Shown: positions 45,898 to 56,700, counted from the stretch's first letter. The stretch is DNA of 64,000 nucleotides from Adiantum capillus-veneris (GCA_014529385.2 CM043953.1:107266549-107330548); one strand, 5' to 3'. The notes: generated from the letters alone by a model not told the origin. Numbers and translations are program-made.

Positions 45898-46978
45898 TCT
45901 GTAAATCTCCTTCGAATGGCGAGTTCGAGTTCGAGTCTCTGCGCTTAGAAGGTTCGCCATCACAATCCGGGAGTAGACAAAGCTCCAGAGATAGGCCTCA
46001 CTGAAATTGCCGAATGCCGGGTAAAACCAACTGTGTGGTTGGTACCGAGGGTCTTGCTCGCATCGTTTCTGCGTGTACACAGCGTCACTAACTGCAGTCC
46101 CAAGACTACCTACGGCAGTCCCTGGTTCTTGCATTGGCACGCCGGATCCGAATAGCCTTGGTCTGGTTCACTAGGTGATGCATGCACTCAGACAATAATC
46201 GCGATTCTCCCATCCCAAGTTAATAATCGTCAACAGCCCTCTAAAATAAATGTTGTTCTTGCTATAAGTTAATAATCGTCACTTGCCTCATAAAATAATC
46301 GTTGTTCTTGCCTTTGATTGGAAGTCTTAAGTTTTGAAAGCTTTGTTGCTCCGTGGGGCTGGAGGTTATCAAAGGCACCTGAGAATGGAATCTGATATAG
46401 TCGAATTTTCAAAAATGCTAGCGGCGGGTAAAATACCCGAAATGGAGCTAGCCGTGCCAATGGATGAAGGCGACGGCTCGGCCATGAGACCGTTGGAGGA
46501 TGCGACAATGTCGAGCCCCAAGTCACCAAAAGCAGCATTGATCGAAAAGGACAAAATTGCCTCGATGAAGGTACTTCTTCTTGCATAATGTATGGCAGAC
46601 AAGGAACCGCCGTGTGTTTGAAGGAGACCTTGAGGTGGCAAGCTTTGCAAAAATTATACAAGAAAGCAAAGTGCTAATTTGGACGCTCGGGTGCAAGCAA
46701 CACTCGGAGGATTGGTTTAGGACTACTTGTGCCTTGATGTCAGCAGAGGGTATGCCTAGGATGGGGGAAAATCTTGGCTATCGGTAATTAAAAGATCTCA
46801 GAAGAACATGATGATGGACCTTTTGTATCAAGGATAAAGGGGCGAGTTGGTTGGGATCGCTGCCAATGTAATTATGGTCCCTGGATGATGTCATGGCTCA
46901 ACACGAGCATGAACATTGTAATTTTTTGGGTTGATTAATATAATTCACTCATGATTGTGAGTTTTGGAGAAAAAAAAA
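45898..46978 (+). mobile_element. 5'-truncated LINE insertion with poly-A tail and 12-bp target duplication
   Basis: The 12 bases ACATTTTAAAAC occur on both sides (45886-45897 and 46979-46990), and the host hairpin repeat continues across them (AACATTTTAAAAC then AATAGAATGC). The insert is 1081 bp and ends in an A run at its right end, so it is on the plus strand. Near its end it encodes LHNVWQTRNRRVFEG, typical of the C terminus of plant L1-type polymerase proteins. It has neither endonuclease nor RT, consistent with 5' truncation. Confidence 0.85.
46572..46785 (+). pseudogene. C-terminal end of a LINE polymerase protein
   Basis: The frame includes HNVWQTRNRRVFEGD and then KIIQESKVLIWTLGCK, ending near 46785, about 190 bp before the poly-A. 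The preceding frame (to 46586) is offset, so a frameshift lies near 46575. Confidence 0.6.
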
Positions 46979-47170
46979 ACATTTTAAAACAATAGAATGC
47001 AAGAAAAATCAAAACATGTCAAGATGTGAAGTAACCAGACATGTCAGGATATGAAATGAAAGTGAAATAAACATTTAAAGTAAGTCTCCATCATGAACTG
47101 AAAAACAATGAAAGTCTCCCTAACCCAACACAACAATAAGGTTTCTTTTAGAAAGCAACAAAAATTATGT
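46979..47170. repeat. hairpin-repeat family, right part after the LINE
   Basis: This is the continuation of the repeat broken at 45897: AATAGAATGCAAG, then CCATCATG and a GGTTTCTTTTAGAAAGC hairpin word near 47140. Confidence 0.75.
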
Positions 47171-47204
47171 TAATGAGAAACTTTAGCAAGTCACTTTCAC
47201 GGAA

Positions 47205-47400
47205 GGGGAAGGTGAAGAGGTATTCTTACATGTTTCAAAGCATTTAGAAAGTCTACAAATTGTTCCTACACCTAAGTTATCTTCTCAATATTGTGGCCCA
47301 TTCAAAATACTCAAGCGAGTTGGAGATATGACCTATAAACTTTTTTTACCTACACACTCTCACAATCGTGATGCTATTGATGTTATTTCTTTCTGGATCG
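47205..47400 (+). pseudogene. C-terminal scrap of a Ty3 integrase
   Basis: The frame from 47211 reads GEEVFLHVSKHL, then LSSQYCGPFKILKRVGDMTY and KLFLPTHSHN. CGPF-x-ILKR is the GPF motif region that follows the integrase core in Ty3 elements. No other part of the element is present nearby. Confidence 0.75.
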
Positions 47401-47630
47401 AAATGATGCAAAAAAATTGGACGCCAACTAATAATTACTCATATTTTGATGGTTATTTCGTTTTCCATGGTCTTACAAGAAGTGCATATTCCACGTGATT
47501 GATGCATGTGAGCAATATGGGTAGAGGCGGATAGAAAAACCCACTCACTTCGAGAGGCCTCTAGCTTTACAATAAAGATAAAATTTTATGTAGCTTTAAT
47601 CCTTTTTAAATTATGCATAGAATATTGGGA

Positions 47631-47676
47631 TGTGATCTTTTCTAGTGCATGGTTGTGATCTTTTCTAGTGCATGGT
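47631..47676. repeat. 23-bp tandem duplication
   Basis: TGTGATCTTTTCTAGTGCAT plus GGT occurs twice in direct succession without mismatch. Confidence 0.9.
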
Positions 47677-47836
47677 TGCAAGATATGCCATGTAGGGGTA
47701 GCACGAGGAAGCTCAAGGTTACAATATTAATTATTCAAAACAAATATATACTATATATAGTTCAGCTTAAAATTTTTGAGGCAAGAGAGAGACTCCACGT
47801 GTCATGCATTGGAAGCTCTAAAGTTTTTAGTATCTT

Positions 47837-47871
47837 TCTATACTAATAGATAAAAGGGGAGGGGATTCCGT
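47837..47871 (+). other. helitron-like 5' terminus (candidate 2)
   Basis: The text TCTATACTAATAGATAAAAG followed by GGGAGGGG is a good plant Helitron start. A poly-C run of about 18 bases follows. If this is the left end of the Rep-helicase element, that element spans over 11 kb and includes the acetylesterase and PPR scraps. The link is inference. Confidence 0.55.
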
Positions 47872-48025
47872 CGCCCCCCCCCCCCCCCCTCCTGCCACGT
47901 GGCGACTCTAGGAGACTCGAGGTGTTCAGGCGGGCATTTTCAAAAAAAGGCTTCAAAAAAACCCATCATCGCCAGCCGCCTACTCAAGTTGGCGCGCCCG
48001 GCGATGCAAGGTGTTCAATGCGGGC

Positions 48026-48026
<1 letters not shown>

Positions 48027-48078
<52 letters not shown>

Positions 48079-48226
48079 GGTCCTGCTACTGCTTTCCTCA
48101 CGTCAAGAGAGAGAGAGAGAGAGGTCCTCATAGAGAGTGGTCTGCCGCTGCTCCAGAGAGAGAGGGCTACATCGGCTCTCTGAGTCACCATCAGCCCGGC
48201 TCTCTGTGTTTCCATGCATTAGTGTT

Positions 48227-48276
<50 letters not shown>

Positions 48277-48304
48277 CTCAAGGCTCTGGCAGAGAGAGAG
48301 AGAG
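48027..48304. repeat. cluster of (GA)n tracts
   Basis: GA tracts lie at about 48027-48075, 48104-48122, 48232-48274 and 48291-48304, separated by short GC-rich words. They generate spurious Ser/Leu or Arg/Glu frames on both strands. Confidence 0.95.
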
Positions 48305-48315
48305 ACCACTTCCTT

Positions 48316-48483
48316 AACCATAGCGCCCCTACCAACAACATCGTGGCCGTGCGAGATCTGGCTGTGTCGTGCCGTAGCTCCAAGTCCTACTTCGACGAGC
48401 AGCTTTGGCAGCAGGCCAAGTCCAGATACCTCTCCCTCGGCGACTACATCTTCATCCAGTTCGGCCACAACGACCAAGAGCCA
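48316..48483 (+). pseudogene. exon fragment of a rhamnogalacturonan acetylesterase-like SGNH hydrolase
   Basis: A 56-codon stretch reads NNIVAVRDLAVSCRSSKSYF, then WQQAKSRYLSLGDYIFIQFG and HNDQEP. DLAVSxRSS is block II of this GDSL/SGNH family (with the usual Gly replaced by Cys) and GHND is block III with the catalytic-site Asn. Blocks I and V are absent, so only one internal exon is here. Family enzymes deacetylate pectin in the wall. It is flanked by GA tracts and lies inside the possible Helitron, consistent with gene-fragment capture. Confidence 0.7.
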
Positions 48484-48691
48484 CGACCTCCCAGTCTGTG
48501 CGAGCTCCTACTGCAGAGAGAGAGAGAGGGGCTGCTGCCGCCGTGGTCACCTTGCTCCTGAGAGGGCCTGCTGCCGTGGCCGTGGTCACCTTGCTCCGCC
48601 TGAGGGTCTGCCGCCGTGGTCACCAATCGCAGGAGCTACTGCAGCTACTACTGCTCCCCGGCCTGCACCACCGGCGGCCTATAGGTAGTAG

Positions 48692-48765
<74 letters not shown>

Positions 48766-48840
48766 CCACAGCGCCTTGCGCCGCCTTGGGCAGGAGCTGC
48801 CGTCGTGGTCACCTTGCATGAAACGCCCCCCCCCCCCCCG

Positions 48841-48879
<39 letters not shown>
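48692..48879. repeat. (TC)n tract and poly-C tract
   Basis: About 70 bp of TC at 48692-48762 and about 54 bp of C with a single G at 48826-48879. Confidence 0.95.
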
Positions 48880-48881
<2 letters not shown>

Positions 48882-49177
48882 TGCGAACTGCGCCTGGGAT
48901 TTGTTTTATTCCAAAGTTCAATGATTTTTTACTTTAGTGATTTCAATAATTAATAGAGACTTGGGTTTGTTCTTGCGCAGAGAGAGAGAGAGAGGCCACA
49001 TCGTTTTATAAAAGTGAGAAGGAATCGTAGCAGATTTCACTTAAAAAAGGAAAAAATGTTTTATACCACCCATTTAACACACATGCTCGCTCTTCTGTCA
49101 TTTAATCCACATACTACTATTTTACATGCACCTATTTGTCTCCATTTAGCATGTATATTTGGAATCTCAATAGATGC

Positions 49178-49410
49178 TATGTAGGCTTTGGAGATGAATT
49201 GCTAAGCACTAAAAAAATATTTGTATAGATACAATATGCTAAAACTAGAATTTGTGTTGGTTATGTAGGCTTTCGAGATGAATTGCTTCATTATTTTACG
49301 TGATTCCAGAGATGCAAAAAAATATTTGTATAGAAGATACAATATGCTAAAACTAGAATTTGTGTTGGTTATGTAGGCTTTGGAGATGAATTGCTAAGCA
49401 CTAAAAAACG
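49178..49410. repeat. short tandem repeat of 84-108 bp
   Basis: The word TATGTAGGCTTTGGAGATGA recurs at 49178, 49262 and 49370, each followed by AATTGCT. The first two units share an ATATTTGTATAGA...CTAAAACTAGAATTTG tail. Confidence 0.8.
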
Positions 49411-49482
49411 GATCTAGAAAATAGATACAAGGGTACTTTCGGGGTTTTTGAAATTTAAGGGGTATTTTGGGAACTAGCACAA

Positions 49483-49518
49483 AAAGTGCTTGAGGAGCTT
49501 CCTGTCCGAGATGTCAAG

Positions 49519-49569
<51 letters not shown>

Positions 49570-49651
49570 AGGTGTGTGTTGTTTTTTGATGCGATCGCCC
49601 CTCGCAAGGGTGCATTGATGTCCAATAGCAGGGTCAGGAAGCTTTGAGCTA
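49483..49651 (+). pseudogene. PPR scrap interrupted by a (GA)n tract
   Basis: KVLEELPVRDV is readable at 49483-49515. After a GA tract of about 46 bp and 45 bp of other sequence, a broken version of ALIAGYAQQGQGQEALS resumes at about 49610-49650. In intact family members these blocks are separated by only four residues. Confidence 0.65.
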
Positions 49652-49655
49652 CCAC

Positions 49656-50400
49656 TCGAATGCCTTGCCATATGTATTAGCGTTGCCACTACCCTCCTCT
49701 ATAGCCCGTAGGCGTACGTATATTCTCTATTGTGGTAGCCGCCGGCTAAATGACCACCAAAGAACCCTAAAGAGATTTTCCTCTTTCCCCTCTTCAACAT
49801 CCTTGGCTACTCACAATCGTCAACAATCAAGGAGAGATGAGTTCTAAGCTAGATACACAAGGAGAAGATGGTAGAGAGAGCATTCTCTGGGGAGATGGAT
49901 GAAGTGGGGTTATAGGTGAAGCTTCAATGGAGGAGGGTGTTGGGTCCATCTTGAGGATCGCAAGGGTTGGGGATGGGAAAGAGCGTCAAGGTGCTTAGTC
50001 GTCCATAAGAGAAGCGTGGGAGGGTGGTATTAAGGATGGTGTAGGAGTAGCGATGATGGAGCTGGTCCATTTCTAGAAGCTTCTCGAATATGAAGGGGTA
50101 GGGTGTTGTTGTGCAGGTCATGGTGGCCTTTTCCACACAGCCTAATTTTTGGAGTTGTCCATCCACTGGATGGGAGCTTTGAACCACTGATTGCAGCCAA
50201 TATTTGTGGATGTCCACGAAGTCCCCCATCACGGCCCACACCGTGATCTCGAATGCCTTGCCACATGTATTAGTGTTGCCACTATCCTCCTTTATCGCAT
50301 GCAGACATACGTATATTCTCTGTTGCGGTAGTCACCGACTGAATGCCCCTTCAGTAACCCAAAGAGGTTTTCCTCCTACTTCTCTTCAAAACATTAGACA
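49656..50400. repeat. direct repeat, two copies about 590 bp apart
   Basis: Bases 49656-49800 and 50250-50400 align from TCGAATGCCTTGCCA to the TTTTCCTC run, with a shared TACGTATATTCTCT word. Between them lie a 600-bp stretch without a recognisable gene and several frames on both strands that I cannot assign. Confidence 0.75.
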
Positions 50401-50543
50401 GAACTCCATCTCGATGTTGGGTGCTACTCTCCATTGACAATGATGGGTACATGTATGAGTGCTACGTCACAAATGTTGTAGAACTATAGAGAGAAGTAGG
50501 AGAAGAAGAAGACAGGTTTTAAAGTTGCAAGCTCAACCCACAT

Positions 50544-50615
50544 ATGCAAAGAAGCTTGGGTTGTTTTCGGCTTATGCGAAGCGAGGGTGTCGCTTCAGAT
50601 GCCCGAGGGTATTCG
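50544..50615 (+). pseudogene. PPR scrap
   Basis: The frame reads SLGCFRLMRSEGVASDARG, the end of one PPR repeat. It stops being PPR-like at the start of the GC-rich tandem repeat at 50640. Confidence 0.65.
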
Positions 50616-50639
50616 GCATGCAGCGGTGACCACAGAACC

Positions 50640-51225
50640 TCATGCCCCCGCACCCGCCCCTCACAGCTCTCAGCATGGCGTGGTGTTGACCATCGACTCT
50701 CACGCAAGCTCGCCATTGCAACCTTCCTTCATCCTCTCGGCTACTGCAACAGCGCACGCCATCCTCCTCCAGGCTACTGTAGCAGCGCACGCGGGTTGTC
50801 ATCGCTTCTCATCGCCATCATCATTTTTGTGGGCTCATCGCCATCTGAGCCGGCTACTGCAGTAGCGCACGCGGGCTCCCCTGCACCCGCCCCTCACAGC
50901 TCTCATCATGGCACGGTGTTGACCATCGACTCTCACGCAGGCTCGCCATTGCGCCTTCCTTCATCCTCCCGGCTACTACAGCAGCGCACGCCATCCTCCT
51001 CCGGGCTATTGTAGCAGTGCACGCGGGCTGTCATCGCTTCTCATCGCCATCCTCATTTTTGTGGGCTCATCGCCATCTGAGCCGGCGTCTACAGTAGTGC
51101 ACGCGGGCTTCCCCGCCCCTCATAGCTCTCAGCATGGCGCGGTGTTGACCATCGACTCTCACGCAGGCTCGCCATTGCAACCTTGCTTCGTCCTCCCGGC
51201 TATTGCAGCAGCGATATGGCAACGG
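50640..51225. repeat. GC-rich tandem repeat, unit about 230 bp, two and a half copies
   Basis: The word CCGCCCCTCACAGCTCTCA occurs at about 50655, 50888 and 51113 (spacing 233 and about 226). Each copy includes TGTTGACCATCGACTCTCACG and GGGCTCATCGCCATCTGAGC. The repeat is open in several frames because it is stop-poor; no domain is encoded. Confidence 0.85.
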
Positions 51226-51446
51226 ATATCACCCTGAAAGACCTCTTGGTGGTGTGAGCTACACTTTTTGAAACGCTAAAAGTTTAGGTTGGAATCCCCT
51301 CCATTTGATGCTTGGTTTTCCAAAGTGTACCAACAGTTACAAAAAATAGGTCTCATAGACCTTGGCCCTTTGAAGACGTTTAATATAACATTTTAAGCTG
51401 TTTCATTTGATACCTGTCCTCTCCACGTGAGATTGAGTCTGTGAGA

Positions 51447-51486
51447 TCGAGACTTGGAGTGCACTCATTGTGGGATATGCCTACAC

Positions 51487-51527
<41 letters not shown>

Positions 51528-51625
51528 AAGAGACAGAGAGAGAGAGAGGGATGGGGCAGCCGCTCTCTTGGCCCTAACCAAGTTAGGCATATCCCACAAT
51601 CAGTGCACTCCAAGAGACGACATCC
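51447..51625. pseudogene. inverted duplication of a PPR fragment around a (GA)n core
   Basis: The left arm 51454-51483 starts TTGGAGTGCACTC and the right arm 51584-51613 is its reverse complement with one mismatch in 30. Both encode the WSALIVGYA block of a PPR repeat, left on plus and right on minus. The loop holds a (GA)n tract at 51489-51524 and about 60 more bases. A transcript from either strand would fold into a long hairpin. Confidence 0.8.
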
Positions 51626-51784
51626 TACACAGGCTTTGGCTATTGCTCTCTCTATGGCCACCTTGCGCCATAGAGAGGGAGGTATAGACAGGTGGATATA
51701 GGGGAAAAATAGAGATAGAAATAGATAGAGAGAAAAGCATGTATAACACGGTGCTAAATATATACCTTATTCTTTCTTACAGAG

Positions 51785-52411
51785 ATGGAGCACGTGCTTA
51801 CCTCTGGAGGAGATTCTTCGGAGGTGATATTTTCTACCCCAGAGAGAGATGCAAGCAACAATTTACGAAATGCCAAGCGCGTTGCCCGAGGTGGCGATGG
51901 ACCTGCAAAGAAGCAAATTGTAGATGGACTAGGTATCATCCACACAGTATGCTCTAAAATTCAAGCCTCATGTGACAGAGCGGAGGCATCACAGGTTTCC
52001 TATAGAGAGAGCATTCACTGGTTGAGCCATTCACAATATGAGCAAGGGGTTTATCTTCATCGTCTAGAGGAGCGGATGCAGCTACAGATTGATGGTATTT
52101 TGCAGCAACAGAGCTCAATGCAAGGACAACTTTCTCGCATAGAAAGCAACCAGGCAAAAATCATGAGTCTCTTGGAGAGGTCCGTTCTTGACAAGGATAA
52201 CATTGATTTCAAAAGCATTGTGCCTGAATTACGAAGTACTAGCAACAAATTGACCGTCGTAGCAGTACAACATACAACAGGTGTCTCCGAAGTTAGATCT
52301 ATCTCAAACAAGCTCCATGCATTGGTAACGACCCATTGGCCCAAGAAGGGGATTAATTCCGTTGGAGATGTTCCATCCAGTTCAAAGCAGGCCAACCCTT
52401 GCAAGAAGTGA
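51785..52411 (+). CDS. unrecognised 208-residue protein with coiled-coil-like middle, upstream of the Helitron gene
   Basis: An uninterrupted frame begins at an ATG preceded by TTTCTTACAG (a possible splice acceptor at 51782). The N terminus is polar. Residues about 95-125 (HRLEERMQLQIDGILQQQSS, then MQGQLSRIESNQAKI) look like a heptad coiled coil. The C terminus repeats an EVRSISNKL/ELRSTSNKL word. There is no signal peptide or membrane segment. I do not know the family. Its position 1.3 kb upstream of the Rep-helicase on the same strand suggests either an accessory Helitron gene or a captured gene. Confidence 0.5.
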   Translation: MEHVLTSGGDSSEVIFSTPERDASNNLRNAKRVARGGDGPAKKQIVDGLGIIHTVCSKIQASCDRAEASQVSYRESIHWLSHSQYEQGVYLHRLEERMQLQIDGILQQQSSMQGQLSRIESNQAKIMSLLERSVLDKDNIDFKSIVPELRSTSNKLTVVAVQHTTGVSEVRSISNKLHALVTTHWPKKGINSVGDVPSSSKQANPCKK

Positions 52412-52684
52412 ATTATGTAATCGATAGTATTACTCACTTCTTTCTCATTATAGACTTAGCGGATCTATATTTTGGTGGCTTTGGGGATATTTACTACATT
52501 TTGGGGGAGGCTTATGTATGTAGTGGATACCAATTTGCTCACGACTCTTGGTTGTCTTCTTTGGATACTACATTCTCAGAGGATCTCCATAATTGTAGTA
52601 TTTTTGTTGCCACTGTGTCTTTTGGGTCACACCTCCCATTCCCCGCCCCCCCTCGCCCTCTCTCTCTCTGTTTCTCTCTTTCTC

Positions 52685-52701
52685 TCAAGCTATGTTGCAG
52701 T

Positions 52702-52767
<66 letters not shown>

Positions 52768-52786
52768 ATGTTGCAGTGAATCTCTC

Positions 52787-52850
<64 letters not shown>

Positions 52851-52882
52851 ATGTAGCAGTGAATCTCTCTCTCCCTCTCTCC

Positions 52883-52918
<36 letters not shown>

Positions 52919-52935
52919 TACACACACACACACAA
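52685..52935. repeat. (TC)n tracts separated by a 19-bp word, then (CA)n
   Basis: The word CAAGTTATGTTGCAGTGAA (with one or two changes) occurs at about 52686, 52763 and 52846, each time followed by a new TC tract of 40-55 bp. It is a minisatellite whose units are largely microsatellite. A (CA)n tract ends the block at 52903-52935. Confidence 0.85.
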
Positions 52936-53024
52936 AGTATTCTAGGTGTGTGCAATGTCTGACTTCTTTCTAGGTATGACAAATGTGAAGCACTTCATAA
53001 AGCACAAAAAGTGGGAGAGAGCTT

Positions 53025-53140
53025 CCTATATAGGATGCCGTCTCTTTGAATGCATTGATTGCCATTTATGCCCAATTTGGGTAGGGTCAAGAAGCTCTGG
53101 GCTATTTTTGGTAGATGCAAAGCGAGAGTGTCTCTATTAA
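53025..53140 (+). pseudogene. PPR scrap
   Basis: In the third frame the text reads a RDAVSLNALIA-like block, then GQEALGYF and MQSESVS, followed by a start of the next repeat. It has lost one block boundary and contains stops. It is followed by 580 bp without a gene leading to the Helitron ATG. Confidence 0.6.
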
Positions 53141-53723
53141 TGTAATCACATGCACACCATTGCCGATGTGGTATTTGCTTTTGATTGCGTAAACGGAATG
53201 TACACAACAACCCAAGCCTCAATGCAACTCTACCAACTAAAATGGGGACCTGTCACCATGGTAACTCTTCATAATGAAGCACTTTGGGGCTGATTTGGAT
53301 GCACCTTTGAATCCGTCTTGATTGAGCAAAGGTTTCCAATGGTCAATAATGGGTTAACGTGGCGACTCCTCAAGGGTCAGGGGACCTCGAGCGGGCGAGA
53401 ATCCGGTTGACGTGCAGACTGGCGCGTTGTAACCAATGCGGAAAACTGCCGGCTGAAACTTAACCGACAATCATCGGTGGGCTAATCGGATGGACTCGCT
53501 CCCACAACTATATCCTTAGTAGTAGTTAGATGAGATATAGAGAGACATATATAGAAGTATATAGACATTTACCATGTGGGTTGGCAAGCCTCCTCTCACT
53601 GACTCTCTCAAAGAAAGATAGACATAGTTGGGAAATCCTTTCTTCTCCATACTCTCTTCTTAATTCTCTAGATACTAACCTGTATATACCTGTGATTACT
53701 TATAAGAGTTCTTTTTCGGACAG
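53141..53723 (+). other. upstream region of the Helitron Rep-helicase gene; no gene recognised
   Basis: A GC-richer stretch at 53350-53500 is followed by AT-rich text and TTTTTCGGACAG immediately before the ATG at 53724, which could be a splice acceptor. No clear TATA box is evident. Confidence 0.4.
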
Positions 53724-56700
53724 ATGGCTATTGGTCCAAAGGTGTTGTCTCCTGGACATGCAAGACGTAGTAGGATATGTCAAGCCTCTCGAGCTACGCG
53801 ACGTGCAGCAGCGCGAGATAGAGTTCGACGTTCTCTGGGTGAGATTGATGTGCCTCGCTGGGAAGATTTCCAGCATTTGATAAACGTGAATCGATGCAAT
53901 GAATTTCCTGAGGGAAGGATTGCATTGGATGTAGATAACGAGTCAATTCTCTCGCAAAGTTATGTAGGGATTGAAGTGGAAGACAATTTGGAAGCCAATA
54001 ATGGAGATGTTCTTGAGGAGCCTGTAATTGTCTCCAGAGAGGGAGATTACTCCAAAGTTGAGACACTTTGCCTATCTATCACTTACTTATATTCTGAGAC
54101 CACTTCCTTGATGCATATTTCTATGTTATCTATTTCTCATGAAAAGTGTATTCTTCACAACATAGGCAACTTGGATTTTGCATGTTCCTTTTGTGGTGCT
54201 TTAGCTTGGAAAACGGAAGCAAAGACCATTCGCACATTTGTGGGGAAGAGTTGTTGCAACTCAGGAAATGTTTCTTTGCCGCCATTAAGTGAACCTCCTT
54301 TAGAATAAAGGGAATTGATGCACGGGGGTAATACTAGAAGTAGAAAATTCTTGAAACATATCAGAGCATACAATAGTGTGTTGGCATTTGCTTCTTTGGG
54401 AGCTCATATAGATGAATCTCTCTGCCAGAGAAAAGGAATCTATACCTTCAAGGTGCATGGATTTATTTATCATAACATTGGTCCATTGATGCCAGAAGAG
54501 CGATCAGGTCAAATCCCTCGCTTTGCTCAGTTGTATTTTTTTGACACTGAGAATGAGTTGCAAAACAGGATGAGTCATGTTTCTAAACTCAAACCAGATG
54601 TTTTGGAAAGCTTTCAATCCATGATGCATTGAGTAAATCCGTATGTTCAAGCTTTTAGGGGGTTTGCTACAATGGTCCAAACTTCCAATATTCCGGAGAT
54701 TAGGATGGTCATTACTGAGAAGCAGACAAATGGCTGGCAATATGTTGCTCCAACAAGTGTGGAAGTTGCTGCAATCATGCCTGGTCAGGGTGAAGAGAGC
54801 AACATTGGCCATCGTGATATTGTGTTGAATCTTTTGGGTGGTGGTCTAAAACGAATCTCAAATTGCCATAGGTCATACATGCCTCTATTATATGTGTTGT
54901 TATTTCCAAATGGTGAAGAAGGTTGGAATCCTTACATACCCCAAGTGAATAGAGCGGAAGTAAGCAGAGAGCGAGTAAATGGAACTACAAAGTATATTTC
55001 TACAATGGATTTCTACAAGTATACATTGCAAATTAGAGATGACATGACACAATGTCTTTTACGTGGTGGTAGGCTACTACAACAATATATTGTTGATGCA
55101 TATAGTTGTATGGAGGAGTTGAGGCTTTTGTGGGTTCGTAATCATCAAAGTGAACTTCGCAGTGAGGTGTATCAAGGCTTGACAGATATGGTTGGAGCAA
55201 GAGATGGAACAAGGGATGATAGAGAACTGTTTTTGGGTGCTAATGTTGGAAGAAGGGTTGTATTGCCTTCTTCGTATGTTGGTGGCCCTCGCTATATGCA
55301 CCAGCTGTACAAGGATGCCATGGCAATTGTACGCAAGAGAGGAAAACCTGATCTCTTCATTACATTCACATGCAATCCTGGATGGAAGGAGATACAGGAT
55401 GCATTACTGCCTGGACAAACATCCAATGATCGTCCTGATCTTACTGCCCGTGTTTTCTACCATAAGTTCAAGGATTTGATGGGCTTGCTGATTAAGAGAG
55501 CTATTTTTAGTAAGGTCATTGGACACATTTCTATGATTGAGTTCCAAAAGAGAGGCCTTCCTCATGCTCACATTCTATTGATACTTGAATCTGAGCATAA
55601 GCCAACAGAGACGTTGCATTATGATAAGATTGTGTGTGCGGAGCTTCCTGATAAAGTAATGTTTCCACATTTGTATGATGTTATCAGTTGGTGTAATGTG
55701 CATGGCCCGTGTGGAAACTTGAATAAGAATGCTCCATGTATGAAAGATGGGAAGTGCAGGTTTAAATATCCTCTAAGCTTCAGTGCATCAACTACTGTGG
55801 CTAGGGATGGATACCCAACGTACATGAGGAGGGATGATGGAAATTACGTTGTTCATAATAAAGTGCAAATGAGTAATAAATGGATTGTTCCATACAATCC
55901 ATTTTTGACAATAAGGTACAATGCACATATCAATGTGGAGGTTTGCTCCACTATATCCGCTATGAAATATCTCTACAAGTATGTGTATAAGGGACATGAC
56001 AGGGCCACTGTTGTAACTTCTAAATGAAGTTACAAACTATCTTAATGATCGATATGTATCAGCATCTGAGGCTATCTGGCGTATGATTGGGTTTCACATG
56101 CATCAAGAGAAACCTGACATACAACGGCTCCAAGTTCATTTGCCTCATCAAAATCAAGTCATCTTTAGCGACAGAGCGACTGTACAGAGTGTGGTGGAGG
56201 GAGATGTCAGCAAAGAGACAACACTCACTGAGTGGTTTGTTGCAAATCAACAATATCCAGAGGCCAACGATTTGTTGTACAGAGACTTCCCAACAAAGTG
56301 GGTTTGGAAGCCAGCAAGTAGAACATGGACTCAAAGACAGATTGGTGACATGATTGGAAGAATGTACCACATTGTTCCCAATGCTGGAGATTTGTACTAT
56401 TTGCGTATGTTACTCAACATGTGCAAAGGATGTAAGTCTTTTGAGGATATTAGAACCTTCAATGGACGAGTATATGACACATTTAAAGAAACATGTAATG
56501 CACGAGGATTACTGCAAGTCGATGATGAATGGTTTCTTTGTTTGGAAGAAGCTTCTTTTCAGCAAACAGGGCAACAATTGCGCCTACTGTTTGTAGTCAT
56601 TTTGGTTTTTTGTGAACCAATACATCCTGGTGCATTGTGGAATCGCTTCTGTAAGGAGATTTTTGAGGACCATGTATATCATATGAGGGTTCGCACAAAT

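Noticed and set aside
45883-46140. Minus-strand 85-codon ORF
   Set aside because: It runs across the LINE target site into the hairpin repeat, so it cannot be an ancestral gene.
46334-46588. 84-codon plus-strand ORF before the LINE C terminus
   Set aside because: It is inside the LINE insert but shows no known LINE domain and is offset from the recognisable frame; kept only as part of the insert.
47899-48317. Overlapping plus-strand ORFs of 94 and 131 codons
   Set aside because: Mostly GA-repeat translation; the only credible coding part in the area is the acetylesterase exon at 48316-48483.
48103-48477. Long Ser-Leu or Arg-Glu repeat ORFs around (GA)n/(TC)n tracts (also 48405-48821, 49455-49689, 52399-52945, 59389-59727)
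   Set aside because: They are translations of dinucleotide repeats, which lack stops in all frames; nothing else supports coding.
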